Shown: positions 26,017-33,666 of the stretch, piece after piece
Position numbering within the stretch: position 1 is the first letter of the stretch
Layout: each line of letters opens with the position of its first letter
Assembly (NCBI RefSeq): GCF_016863535.1
Contig: NZ_BOPB01000036.1
Span: 1-58,170 of the forward strand
Direction of reading: 5' to 3'
DNA length: 58,170 bases
DNA from: Micromonospora lutea
Lineage (GTDB): Bacteria; Actinomycetota; Actinomycetes; Mycobacteriales; Micromonosporaceae
Translations under genes and position numbers: made by a program
Notes under the pieces: generated by a model
The model's input: only the letters and a program-made list of their open reading frames with translations
The model's database searches: none
What the model was told of the DNA's origin: nothing

Positions 26017-26045
26017 TTGACACTCCCGACACCTGCCGGCAATCT
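26017..26045 (+). promoter_or_regulatory. Predicted cebE promoter
   Basis: TTGACA (26017-26022), a consensus -35, is followed after 17 bases by CAATCT (26040-26045), a fair -10. The promoter sits exactly between two CebR-type boxes. The start codon at 26187 implies a leader of about 135 bases. Confidence 0.65.
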
Positions 26046-26047
26046 CA

Positions 26048-26061
26048 TGGGAGCGTTCCCA
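26048..26061. promoter_or_regulatory. CebR-type operator box 2 upstream of cebE
   Basis: TGGGAGCGTTCCCA matches the CebR operator at 13 of 14 positions. It begins 2 bases after the -10 and so covers the transcription start. Box centres are 53 bases apart, close to five helical turns. Confidence 0.88.
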
Positions 26062-26186
26062 AGAGGCGTGGATCACATACCCGCTCCTGGGCGTCGACGC
26101 TGGCTTATCCAGTCGGCGTCGGCAGGCGCTGCGGCACCCCCCACCACGAATAATCCAGCAGCCTCACCACTGAAAGAGGGGTCAGG

Positions 26187-27476
26187 ATGAGCCTCACCAC
26201 GCGGCGTTCCCGCATGGCGGCAACCGCCCTGGCGGCGGTCCTCGTCGCCAGCGGTCTCGCGGCCTGCGGCAACGACGACGACGCGCCGGCCGAGGGCGAG
26301 AAGCCCGCGAAGCTGGTTGTCGACACCTTTGGCGAGATGGGTTACGACGAACTCGTCAAGCAGTACGAGCAGCAGACCGGCATCAAGGTCGAGCTGCGCA
26401 AGACCGCTCAGCTCGGCGAGTACCGGCCCAAGCTGGTCCGTTACCTCGCCACCGGCAAGGGCGCGGCCGACGTGACCGCCCTGGAAGAGGGCATCCTCAA
26501 CGAGTTCAAGGCCAACCCGCGTAACTGGGCTGACCTGAACCCGCTGGTGTCGTCCGAGATCGCCGACGACTACCTGCCCTGGAAGTGGGAGCTGGGCAAG
26601 GCGCCGGACGGTCGGCTGATCGGCCTGCCGACCGACGTCGGTAGCCTCGCGGTCTGCTACCGCAAGGATCTGTTCGAGGCGGCCGGCCTGCCCACCGAGC
26701 GGGACGCCGTCGCGGCGCTCTGGCCCGACTGGAACGGCTTCCACCAGACCGGCCAGAAGTACAAGCAGGCCACTGGCAAGGCGTTCGTCGACTCGATCAC
26801 CGCCGTCTCCAACGGCGTGCTCTTCCAGCAGGGCACCGACCTGTTCTACGACAAGGAAAACAACATCATCGCGGACTCCAGCCCCGGGGTGAAGGCCGCC
26901 TGGGACACCGCGACCTCGATGGTCGACATCTCCGCCAAGGCGTCCACCTGGTCGCCGGAGTGGTCCGGTGGCTTCAAGCAGGGCACCTTCGCGACCACCT
27001 TCTGCCCGTCCTGGATGCTCGGCATCGTCGCGGACAACTCCGGCGAGGCCAACAAGGGTAAGTGGGACGTCGCGGCCGTGCCGGGCGGCGGCGGTAACTG
27101 GGGCGGCTCGTGGCTGGCCGTGCCGGAGCAGAGCAAGTACCAGAAGGAAGCGGCGAAGCTCGCCGAGTTCCTGACCAACGCCACCAGCCAGGTTGAGGCA
27201 TTCAAGGCCAAGGGCCCGCTGCCCACCAACCTGGAGGCGCTGAAGAACGAGGCCTTCCTCAGCTACACCAACGAGTACTTCAGCAACGCGCCGACCGGCA
27301 AGATCTTCGGTGAGAGCGTCGCCCAGATCCAGCCGGTGCACCTGGGCCCGAAGCACCAGGCGGTCAAGGAGAACGCGTTCGAGCCGGCGATGCGGGCGTT
27401 TGAGAACGGGCAGGCCAGCAAGGACAAGGCCTGGGAGCAGTTCACGAAGGATGCACAGACTCAGGGTGCCTTCTGA
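26187..27476 (+). CDS. cebE: Cellobiose/cello-oligosaccharide ABC transporter, substrate-binding lipoprotein
   Basis: A 429-residue extracellular solute-binding protein of family 1. The signal peptide ends in a lipobox, ASGLAAC (Cys ~ residue 26). The body has the usual SBP-1 patterns, such as EMGYDELVKQYEQQTGIKVE and YLATGKGAADVTALEEG. CebE in Streptomyces binds cellobiose and cellotriose with high affinity. The sugar assignment here rests on operon context: cebF, cebG, a GH1 glucosidase, CebR boxes and cebR. GAGGGGTCAGG precedes the ATG. A long hairpin after the stop separates it from cebF. Confidence 0.9.
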   Translation: MSLTTRRSRMAATALAAVLVASGLAACGNDDDAPAEGEKPAKLVVDTFGEMGYDELVKQYEQQTGIKVELRKTAQLGEYRPKLVRYLATGKGAADVTALEEGILNEFKANPRNWADLNPLVSSEIADDYLPWKWELGKAPDGRLIGLPTDVGSLAVCYRKDLFEAAGLPTERDAVAALWPDWNGFHQTGQKYKQATGKAFVDSITAVSNGVLFQQGTDLFYDKENNIIADSSPGVKAAWDTATSMVDISAKASTWSPEWSGGFKQGTFATTFCPSWMLGIVADNSGEANKGKWDVAAVPGGGGNWGGSWLAVPEQSKYQKEAAKLAEFLTNATSQVEAFKAKGPLPTNLEALKNEAFLSYTNEYFSNAPTGKIFGESVAQIQPVHLGPKHQAVKENAFEPAMRAFENGQASKDKAWEQFTKDAQTQGAF

Positions 27477-27488
27477 GTGATTCCCCTC

Positions 27489-27522
27489 CGGTGGCGTTCG
27501 GGACTACCCGGACGCCACCGGT
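27489..27522 (+). terminator. Intercistronic hairpin between cebE and cebF
   Basis: A 15-base stem (27489-27503 with 27508-27522, one G-T pair) with the 4-base loop ACTA. A second small stem, CGCGCAG-CGTT-CTGCGCG, follows near 27536. Hairpins after the binding-protein gene of ABC operons usually attenuate or stabilise transcripts so that more binding protein than permease is made. Confidence 0.6.
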
Positions 27523-27586
27523 CGGTCCCCACCGCGCAGCGTTCTGCGCGAGGGCCCTCGGGCCTCGCTGAAAAAGGAAACCCGTC

Positions 27587-28555
27587 ATGAGCCTTTCGGC
27601 CACCACGGCGCCGCCGTCGCCTGCAGCACCACCCCCTGACGCCTCCTCCCGACGCCGCCGGGGATATCTCCTCAACCGCCTGGATCTCAAGTACTCGCCG
27701 TACCTCTACATCGCGCCGTTCTTCCTGATCTTCGGGACCTTCGGGCTGTACCCGATGCTGCGCACCGCCTGGATGTCGCTGCACGACTGGGACATGATCG
27801 GCGACCACACCTTCATCGGGCTCGACAACTACACCGAGCTGGTCTCCGATGAGTACTTCTGGAACGCGCTGATCAACACGTTCGGCATCTTCGCCCTGTC
27901 GACCATCCCGCAGCTGCTGATGGCGCTGTTCCTGGCGAACCTGCTCAACCAGACCCTGCTGCGCGCCAAGACCTTCTTCCGGATGGCCATCTTCGTACCG
28001 AACGTGGTCTCGGTGGCTGCGGTCGCGATCGTCTTCGGCATGCTGTTCCAGCGCGACTTCGGCCTGTTCAACTGGCTGCTCAGCCTGGTCGGGGTGGACC
28101 AGATCGACTGGCGCGCCCAGGAGTGGAGCTCCTGGACCGCGATCGCCACCATGGTCAACTGGCGGTGGACCGGCTACAACACCCTGATCCTGCTCGCCGG
28201 CATGCAGGCCATCCCGAAGGACCTGTACGAGGCGGCCGCGATCGACGGCGCCAGCCAGTGGCGGCAGTTCTGGCAAATTACCCTGCCGATGCTCAAGCCC
28301 ACCTTCATCTTCGTGGTCATCCTCTCCACGATCGGCGGCATGCAGCTCTTCACCGAGCCACTGCTCTTCGCCAACGGCAGCATCATCGGCGGCAACCAGC
28401 GCGAGTACCAGACGCTGGCCATGTACATGTATGAGAAGGGCATCTACAACCTGAGTACCGCAGGTTACGGAGCCGCGGTCGCCTGGGCGATCTTCATGAT
28501 CATCGTCTTCGTGTCGCTGATCAACTTCGTACTCGTCCGCCGCGCGGCCAAGTGA
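27587..28555 (+). CDS. cebF: Cellobiose ABC transporter permease, MalF type
   Basis: A 322-residue inner-membrane protein with six predicted transmembrane segments, the first around PYLYIAPFFLIFGTFGLYPM. The cytoplasmic EAA loop DLYEAAAIDGASQWRQFWQI, which contacts the ATPase, is clear near residues 210-230. A short Pro/Ala-rich N-terminal tail precedes the first helix. AAAAGGAAA precedes the ATG. The pair with cebG lacks a cognate ATPase gene; in actinomycetes the shared ATPase MsiK normally energises Ceb and Xyl transporters from another locus. Confidence 0.92.
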   Translation: MSLSATTAPPSPAAPPPDASSRRRRGYLLNRLDLKYSPYLYIAPFFLIFGTFGLYPMLRTAWMSLHDWDMIGDHTFIGLDNYTELVSDEYFWNALINTFGIFALSTIPQLLMALFLANLLNQTLLRAKTFFRMAIFVPNVVSVAAVAIVFGMLFQRDFGLFNWLLSLVGVDQIDWRAQEWSSWTAIATMVNWRWTGYNTLILLAGMQAIPKDLYEAAAIDGASQWRQFWQITLPMLKPTFIFVVILSTIGGMQLFTEPLLFANGSIIGGNQREYQTLAMYMYEKGIYNLSTAGYGAAVAWAIFMIIVFVSLINFVLVRRAAK

Positions 28556-28565
28556 GGAGAGATCG

Positions 28566-29408
28566 ATGATCTCGGCTTCAAAGCGCCTGTGGCGCACCAG
28601 TCCCCTGACCTACATGGCGCTCGTCCTGGCGGCGCTGCTGTCGATCTACCCCTTCTACTACATGGTGGTGATCGGCACCCGCAGCCTGGAGTCGATCAAC
28701 GACGTGCCGCCGCCGATGACCCCGGGTGGCGCGTTCGGTGACAACTTCGAACGGGTGCTCGACAACGACGCGGCCAACTTCCTCAAGGGCATGATGAACT
28801 CGATCATCGTCTCCTCGGTGGTCACCGTGTCGGTGGTGCTCACCGGCTCCCTGGCCGGCTTCGCCTTCGCGAAGCTGCGCTTCCGCGGTCGCAACGTGCT
28901 GCTGCTGGCGATCATCGTGACCATGATGATCCCGACCCAGATGGGCCTGATCCCGCTCTGGAGCATGATGCAGTCGCTCGGGTGGTACGACACCCTCTAC
29001 GCGGTGACCGTGCCGTTCCTGGTCAGCGCCTTCGGCGTGTTCATGATGCGGCAGTACGCCAGCCAGGCGATCTCCGACGAGCTGATCGAGGCGGGTCGCG
29101 TCGACGGCGCGAGCACGTTCCGGATCTACTGGAACGTCGTGCTGCCCGCGCTGCGTCCGGCCGCCGGTGTGCTGGGTCTGCTGACCTTCATGGAGACCTG
29201 GAACTCGTTCCTCTGGCCGTACGCGATCCTCACCCCGGAGAACCCGACCCTGCAGGTCTCGCTCTCCTTCCTCTCGTACGCCTACTACACGGACTACTCG
29301 CAGGTCTTCGCCGCCACGGCGGTCGGCACCCTCCCGCTGGTGCTCGTCTTCATCCTGTTCGGCCGCCAGATCATCGGCGGGATCATGGAAGGTGCAGTCA
29401 AGTCGTGA
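28566..29408 (+). CDS. cebG: Cellobiose ABC transporter permease, MalG type
   Basis: A 280-residue permease with six membrane helices and the EAA loop ELIEAGRVDGASTFRIYWNV near residue 175. It begins 10 bases after cebF with GAGGAGAG as ribosome site. Its last codons overlap the glucosidase start (GTGA, 29405-29408), tying sugar hydrolysis to uptake. The C-terminus LFGRQIIGGIMEGAVKS is the family's usual ending. Confidence 0.92.
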   Translation: MISASKRLWRTSPLTYMALVLAALLSIYPFYYMVVIGTRSLESINDVPPPMTPGGAFGDNFERVLDNDAANFLKGMMNSIIVSSVVTVSVVLTGSLAGFAFAKLRFRGRNVLLLAIIVTMMIPTQMGLIPLWSMMQSLGWYDTLYAVTVPFLVSAFGVFMMRQYASQAISDELIEAGRVDGASTFRIYWNVVLPALRPAAGVLGLLTFMETWNSFLWPYAILTPENPTLQVSLSFLSYAYYTDYSQVFAATAVGTLPLVLVFILFGRQIIGGIMEGAVKS

Positions 29409-30838
29409 GCAACCCCGCCACCCCGCCCGCTGTCGGCGTCCTCGACGAGCGTGCGCCGCTGACCTTTCCGCCCGGCTTCCTCTGGGGCGCGGCGACCGCC
29501 GCGTACCAGATCGAGGGCGCGGCGAACGAGGGCGGTCGGACCGCGTCGATCTGGGACACCTTCAGCCACACCGAGGGTCGGACGGTTGCCGGGCACACCG
29601 GCGACGTCGCCTGCGACCACTACCACCGGCTCGGCGACGACGTCCGGCTGATGGCCGAGCTGGGGTTGAAGTCGTACCGTTTCTCGGTGTCCTGGCCCCG
29701 GGTGCAGCCCGGCGGGTCGGGTCCGGCGAACGCCGAAGGGCTCGATTTCTACCAGCGGATGGTCGACGAGCTGCTGGCCAACGGGATCGAGCCCTGGCTG
29801 ACCCTCTACCACTGGGACCTCCCGCAGGAGTTGGAGGACGCCGGCGGCTGGCCGGCCCGGGACACCGCCGCCCGGTTCGCCGACTACGCCCTGCTGATGG
29901 CCGACGCGCTGGGTGACCGGGTGAAGTACTGGACGACCCTCAACGAGCCGTGGTGCTCGGCCTTCCTCGGCTACGGCTCCGGGGTGCACGCCCCGGGTCG
30001 CTCCGACGGGGCCGACGCGGTCCGTGCCGGACACCACCTGATGCTCGGGCACGGTCTCGCCGTGCAGGCCCTGCGTACGGCGGTGCCGGGAGCGCAGCTC
30101 GGGGTGACCGTCAACCTGTACCCGGTCACCCCGGTCAGCGACTCGCCGGGCGACGTCGACGCGGCCCGGCGGATCGACGCGTTGGCCAACCGTTTCTTCC
30201 TCGACCCGATCCTGCGTGGCGCGTACCCGGACGACCTGGTCGCCGACCTGGCCAAGGTGACCGACTTCGACCACGTTCACGAGGGTGACCTGGCGGTCAT
30301 CTCCTCGCCGCTGGACGTGGTGGGGATCAACTACTACAGCCGGCACGTGGTGGCTGCGCCGATCCCCGGCGAGCAGCCGGAGGCCTACTGGCGGGACCAG
30401 GCCTGCTGGCCCGGCAGCGAGGACGTCCGGTTCGTCAACCGAGGGGTGCCGGTCACCGACATGGGGTGGGAGATCGACGCTCCCGGTTTGGTGGAGACGC
30501 TGCGTCGGGTGCACGAGGAGTACACCGACCTGCCGCTCTACGTGACCGAGAACGGGTCCGCCTTCGTCGACGAGGTGGTCGACGGCCAGGTCGACGACGT
30601 CGACCGGCTGGCCTACTTCGACGCCCACCTGCGCGCCTCGCACGAGGCGATCAGCGCGGGCGTCCCCCTGCGTGGATACTTCGCCTGGTCGCTGATGGAT
30701 AATTTCGAGTGGGCCTGGGGCTACACGAAGCGGTTTGGCATGATCTACGTCGACTATGACAAGCAGACGCGTATCCCCAAGTCCAGTGCCAGGTGGTACG
30801 CGGAGGTGATCCGACGCAACGGTCTGGCCGCACAATAG
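29405..30838 (+). CDS. bglC: GH1 beta-glucosidase, cytoplasmic
   Basis: A 477-residue glycoside hydrolase family 1 enzyme. FLWGAATAAYQIEGA is the N-terminal signature, the acid/base Glu lies in TTLNEPWCSAF, and the nucleophile Glu in LPLYVTENGSAF. There is no signal peptide, so it acts inside the cell on imported cellobiose to release glucose. The GTG start overlaps the cebG stop; an upstream reading in this frame is only a shadow of cebG. A hairpin at 30859-30901 separates it from cebR, the order found in Streptomyces. Confidence 0.93.
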   Translation: MSNPATPPAVGVLDERAPLTFPPGFLWGAATAAYQIEGAANEGGRTASIWDTFSHTEGRTVAGHTGDVACDHYHRLGDDVRLMAELGLKSYRFSVSWPRVQPGGSGPANAEGLDFYQRMVDELLANGIEPWLTLYHWDLPQELEDAGGWPARDTAARFADYALLMADALGDRVKYWTTLNEPWCSAFLGYGSGVHAPGRSDGADAVRAGHHLMLGHGLAVQALRTAVPGAQLGVTVNLYPVTPVSDSPGDVDAARRIDALANRFFLDPILRGAYPDDLVADLAKVTDFDHVHEGDLAVISSPLDVVGINYYSRHVVAAPIPGEQPEAYWRDQACWPGSEDVRFVNRGVPVTDMGWEIDAPGLVETLRRVHEEYTDLPLYVTENGSAFVDEVVDGQVDDVDRLAYFDAHLRASHEAISAGVPLRGYFAWSLMDNFEWAWGYTKRFGMIYVDYDKQTRIPKSSARWYAEVIRRNGLAAQ

Positions 30839-30858
30839 GGCGATGGCCAGCCAGTAAC

Positions 30859-30901
30859 AGGCGGCCCGGCACCGACGCTGGTGAAGGTGCCGGGGCCGCC
30901 T
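30859..30901 (+). terminator. Hairpin between bglC and cebR
   Basis: AGGCGGCCCGGCACC (30859-30873) pairs with 30886-30901, with one bulged G and a 12-base loop. It would end or weaken the ceb operon transcript before cebR. Confidence 0.6.
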
Positions 30902-30920
30902 GATGTCGGAGGAGCACACG

Positions 30921-31967
30921 ATGACAACGCAGCGCACCCGGTCGCTCGGGCGGCCGACGCTCGACGCGGTCGCCGCCCGCGCCGGAGTCGGCCGTGGCAC
31001 AGTCTCCCGCGTGGTCAACGGCTCTCCGCAGGTGAGTCCGGAGGCCCGGGCCGCCGTGCAACAGGCCATCGCCGAACTGGGCTACGTACCGAACCGTGCC
31101 GCTCGCGCGCTGGTCACCCAGCGGACCGATTCGGTGGCCCTGGTGGTCAGTGAGTCCGGTGAGCGGATCTTTGCCGAGCCGTTCTTCGCCGGCATCGTCC
31201 GGGGGATCAGTTCCGCCCTGCTGGAGACGCCATTGCAACTGTGGCTGGCCATGGCGCAGTCGCCGCTGGAGCGGGAACGGGTCGAGCACCATCTGACCAA
31301 CCAGCACGTCGACGGGGTACTGCTGCTGTCGCTGCACGACGACGATCCGCTGCCCACCCTGTTGGAGGAGCGTGAGTTGCCCACTGTGCTCGGCGGGCGG
31401 CCCGCGCGGATGCTGCACCCCGAGGCGCAGCCGGTCTCGTTCGTCGACGTCGACAATGCCGGCGGTGCCCGGCATGCCGTCGAATATCTTGCCGCCCGGG
31501 GACGGCGGCGGATCGCCACCATCGCCGGCCCGCAGGACATGGGCGCCGGCCTGGCCCGGTTGTCCGGCTATCGGGACGCGGTCCGCACCGCCGGGTTCGG
31601 CGTCGACCCCGACCTGATCGCGTACGGGGACTTCAGCGAGGAGAGCGGGGCGACGGCGATGCGGCAGCTGCTGGAGCGCTGCCCTGACCTGGACGCCGTG
31701 TTCGTGGCCGCCGACCTGATGGCCTTCGGTGCCCTGCGGACGCTGCGTGAGGCCGGCTGCCGGGTACCGCAGGACGTGGCCATGGTCGGCTTCGGTGACG
31801 AGCCGATCGCCCGGCAGGCTCAGCCACCCCTGACGTCGGTGTTCCAGCCCGTGGAGGAGATGGGCCGGCAGATGGCGCGGCTGCTGGTCGCCCGCATCCG
31901 CGGTGACGAGGTTCCCGCACCACACGTCGTCCTGGACACCCAGTTCGTGGAGCGCGCTTCGGCCTGA
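30921..31967 (+). CDS. cebR: LacI-family regulator of cellobiose utilisation (CebR)
   Basis: A 348-residue LacI/GalR repressor. The N-terminal helix-turn-helix is RPTLDAVAARAGVGRGTVSRVVNG, followed by the hinge helix NRAARALVTQRT. The periplasmic-binding-like effector domain covers residues ~65-345. In Streptomyces, CebR represses ceb genes until cellobiose or cellotriose binds. The assignment is supported by three TGGGAnCGCTCCCA-type boxes in this window, before cebE and before the GH9 cellulase. The start at ATG 30921 has GGAGGAG six bases upstream; ATG 30903 has none. No such box was seen directly upstream of cebR. Confidence 0.9.
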   Translation: MTTQRTRSLGRPTLDAVAARAGVGRGTVSRVVNGSPQVSPEARAAVQQAIAELGYVPNRAARALVTQRTDSVALVVSESGERIFAEPFFAGIVRGISSALLETPLQLWLAMAQSPLERERVEHHLTNQHVDGVLLLSLHDDDPLPTLLEERELPTVLGGRPARMLHPEAQPVSFVDVDNAGGARHAVEYLAARGRRRIATIAGPQDMGAGLARLSGYRDAVRTAGFGVDPDLIAYGDFSEESGATAMRQLLERCPDLDAVFVAADLMAFGALRTLREAGCRVPQDVAMVGFGDEPIARQAQPPLTSVFQPVEEMGRQMARLLVARIRGDEVPAPHVVLDTQFVERASA

Positions 31968-31990
31968 AGTACGCGCCGCCGTCCGCAGCC

Positions 31991-32062
31991 CCGCCGCGCT
32001 GTGTGACCCCGCCGCGCTGTGTGACTCCGCCGCGCTGTGTGACTCCGCCGCGCTGTGTGACT
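31991..32062. repeat. Four tandem copies of an 18-bp unit
   Basis: CCGCCGCGCTGTGTGACY occurs four times head to tail (31991, 32009, 32027, 32045), with one base difference in the first copy and a partial fifth copy. It begins 24 bases after the cebR stop codon. Confidence 0.95.
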
Positions 32063-32066
32063 CCGC

Positions 32067-32092
32067 CGAGATCGGCTTGCGCGCCGATCTCG
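32067..32092 (+). terminator. Hairpin after cebR
   Basis: CGAGATCGGC (32067-32076) pairs perfectly with GCCGATCTCG (32083-32092) around TTGCGC. It has no T-run, but its position suits termination of cebR. Confidence 0.55.
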
Positions 32093-32170
32093 GCCCTCGA
32101 CGGTCGATAACTCTCCGTGCGCTTGACGCTGTGTGACCGTTCGCGAAGGTGCCGACCTACCACCTCCCAT

Positions 32171-32293
32171 CCTTTGCTCTGCTTCAACCCACGCACAGGC
32201 CGTTGAGCAGCGGTAACGGGAAGGTGAAACACGACGATTGGCTTGACCCGGACACCGAGCGTGACCGTTGCGTCCGTTGAAGCAGAGCAAAGG
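32171..32293. repeat. Perfect 18-bp inverted repeat with an 87-bp spacer
   Basis: CCTTTGCTCTGCTTCAAC (32171-32188) is exactly complementary to 32276-32293. The spacer is not palindromic. The bases directly outside the arms do not form an obvious target-site duplication. It lies 30 bases before the possible small gene at 32323. Confidence 0.9.
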
Positions 32294-32322
32294 TCTGTCC
32301 GCGACATCCGGGGGGAGGCTCG

Positions 32323-32472
32323 GTGGACACGGTGGGTGACGTTCTGCGATTCGCGGGGATTGGTGGTGGTCCTACCGGCAACGCTCCCTCGTCCGGTGGC
32401 GGCCACGGCGGTGCGGCAGACCAGCCGGGGATGGCCGGGCAGCAGTCAGGTGGGGTTGGACCAGCGGCGTAG
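32323..32472 (+). CDS. Possible 49-residue Gly-rich small protein
   Basis: A GTG at 32323 follows GGGGGGAGG at an ideal distance. The frame encodes VDTVGDVLRFAGIGGGPTGN, then a Ser/Gly/His/Gln-rich tail ending GGVGPAA, and stops at 32470. It is preceded by the 18-bp inverted repeat and overlaps the 3' end of the convergent acyl-CoA dehydrogenase gene by 27 bases. No family is recognised. Besides the ribosome site, the non-random, uncharged composition is the only support. It could be a small regulatory or secreted peptide, or chance. Confidence 0.35.
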   Translation: MDTVGDVLRFAGIGGGPTGNAPSSGGGHGGAADQPGMAGQQSGGVGPAA

Positions 32473-33666
32473 CTCGCGCTTGGCGAGGCTGTTGCGGTGC
32501 ACCTCGTCGGGACCGTCGGCCAGCCGGAGGGTGCGGGCCGAGGCCCAGAGTGCGGCGAGGGGGGTGTCCTGGCTGACCCCGGCCGCGCCGTACGCCTGGA
32601 TGGCCTTGTCGATGACCCACTCGGCCATCGCCGGGGTGGCGATCTTGATGGCCTGAATCTCGGTGTGCGCGCCCTTGTTGCCGACGGTGTCCATCAGCCA
32701 GGCGGTCTTGAGCACCAGCAGCCGGGCCTGCTCGATGCGGACCCGGGCCTCGGCGATCCACTCGCGTACCACGCCCTGCTCGGCGAGGGGGCGGCCGAAG
32801 GCGACCCGTTCGATGGCTCGGCGGCAGAGCAGCTCCAAGGCTCGCTCGGCCATCCCGATCAGGCGCATGCAGTGGTGGATCCGGCCGGGGCCGAGCCGGG
32901 CCTGGGCGATGGCGAAACCGCTGCCCTCGGCGCCGACCAGGTTCTCCGCCGGCACCCGTACGCCCTCGAAGTCGATCTCGGCGTGACCGCCGTGGGAGGC
33001 GTCGCTGTAGCCGAACACCCGCATGCCGCGGCGGATCGTGACGCCCGGAGTGTCCCGGGGGACCAGGATCATGCTCTGCTGCCGGTGGCGGTCGGCGTGC
33101 GGGTCCGTCTTGCCCATCACGATGAGGATCTGGCAGGCCGGGTCCATCGCGCCGGAAGACCACCACTTGCGTCCGTCGATGACGTAGTGGTCACCGTCGC
33201 GACGGATCGACGTGGCGATGTTCGTCGCGTCGGAGGAGGCCACGTCTGGTTCGGTCATGCAGAACGCGGAGCGGATCTCGCCCGCCAGCAGGGGGGTGAG
33301 CCAGCGCTCCTGCTGGGCCGGGGAGCCGAACTCGGCGAGCAGTTCCATGTTGCCGGTGTCGGGTGCGGCGCAGTTGAGCGCCTCCGGAGCGAGGTGCGGG
33401 CTGCGCCCGGTCAGCTCCGCCAGCGGAGCGTACTGGAGGTTGGTCAGCCCGGCACCGTGGCGCGGATCGGGCAGGAAGAGGTTCCACAGGCCGCGTCGGC
33501 GGGCCTCAGCCTTCAGTTCGGCCAGCACGGCAGGCCGGGCCCACGGGTCACCGGCGGCGGCCACCTGGGCGGCGTGCACCTCCTCGGCCGGGTAGACGTG
33601 CTGCTCCAGGAAATCGGTCAGCTCCGCCTGCAGCTGCTCGGTCCGGGCGTCGTACGCGAAGTCCAT
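32446..33666 (-). CDS. Acyl-CoA dehydrogenase (ACAD10/11-like)
   Basis: A 406-residue flavoenzyme. Typical segments are SAFCMTEPDVASSDATNI (FAD/acyl contact), YVIDGRKWWSSGAMDP, and QAYGAAGVSQDTPLAALWA near the C-terminus, ending with the FAD-binding helix RTLRLADGPDEVHRNSLAKR. It oxidises acyl-CoA to the 2-enoyl-CoA; the chain length cannot be told. Its ATG shares one base with the stop of the phosphotransferase gene upstream (TGATG at 33666). That pairing reproduces, as two genes, the domain order of the ACAD11 fusion protein. Confidence 0.92.
   Translation of the reverse strand: MDFAYDARTEQLQAELTDFLEQHVYPAEEVHAAQVAAAGDPWARPAVLAELKAEARRRGLWNLFLPDPRHGAGLTNLQYAPLAELTGRSPHLAPEALNCAAPDTGNMELLAEFGSPAQQERWLTPLLAGEIRSAFCMTEPDVASSDATNIATSIRRDGDHYVIDGRKWWSSGAMDPACQILIVMGKTDPHADRHRQQSMILVPRDTPGVTIRRGMRVFGYSDASHGGHAEIDFEGVRVPAENLVGAEGSGFAIAQARLGPGRIHHCMRLIGMAERALELLCRRAIERVAFGRPLAEQGVVREWIAEARVRIEQARLLVLKTAWLMDTVGNKGAHTEIQAIKIATPAMAEWVIDKAIQAYGAAGVSQDTPLAALWASARTLRLADGPDEVHRNSLAKRELRRWSNPT

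Larger units (their letters stand above)
31968..32322. other. Repeat-rich intergenic region downstream of cebR
   Basis: 355 bases with no convincing large gene. It holds, in order, an 18-bp tandem repeat (31991-32062), a perfect 10-bp hairpin (32067-32092) and an 18-bp inverted repeat spread over 123 bases (32171-32293). It ends in a strong ribosome site before a possible small gene at 32323. A further copy of GCTGTGTGAC occurs at 32129-32138. Open frames across the tandem repeat encode meaningless AALCDS repeats. Confidence 0.6.

Noticed and set aside
31991..32062. Possible CRISPR array
   Set aside because: Units are contiguous with no unique spacers and no cas genes are nearby, so it is a simple tandem repeat.
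31903..32136. Frame across the tandem repeat coding AALCDS repeats
   Set aside because: It overlaps the 3' end of cebR, the peptide is only a translation of the 18-bp repeat, and no start signal is present.
32171..32293. Insertion-sequence ends
   Set aside because: The arms are perfect, but there is no transposase frame between them and no target duplication outside, so it is kept only as an inverted repeat.
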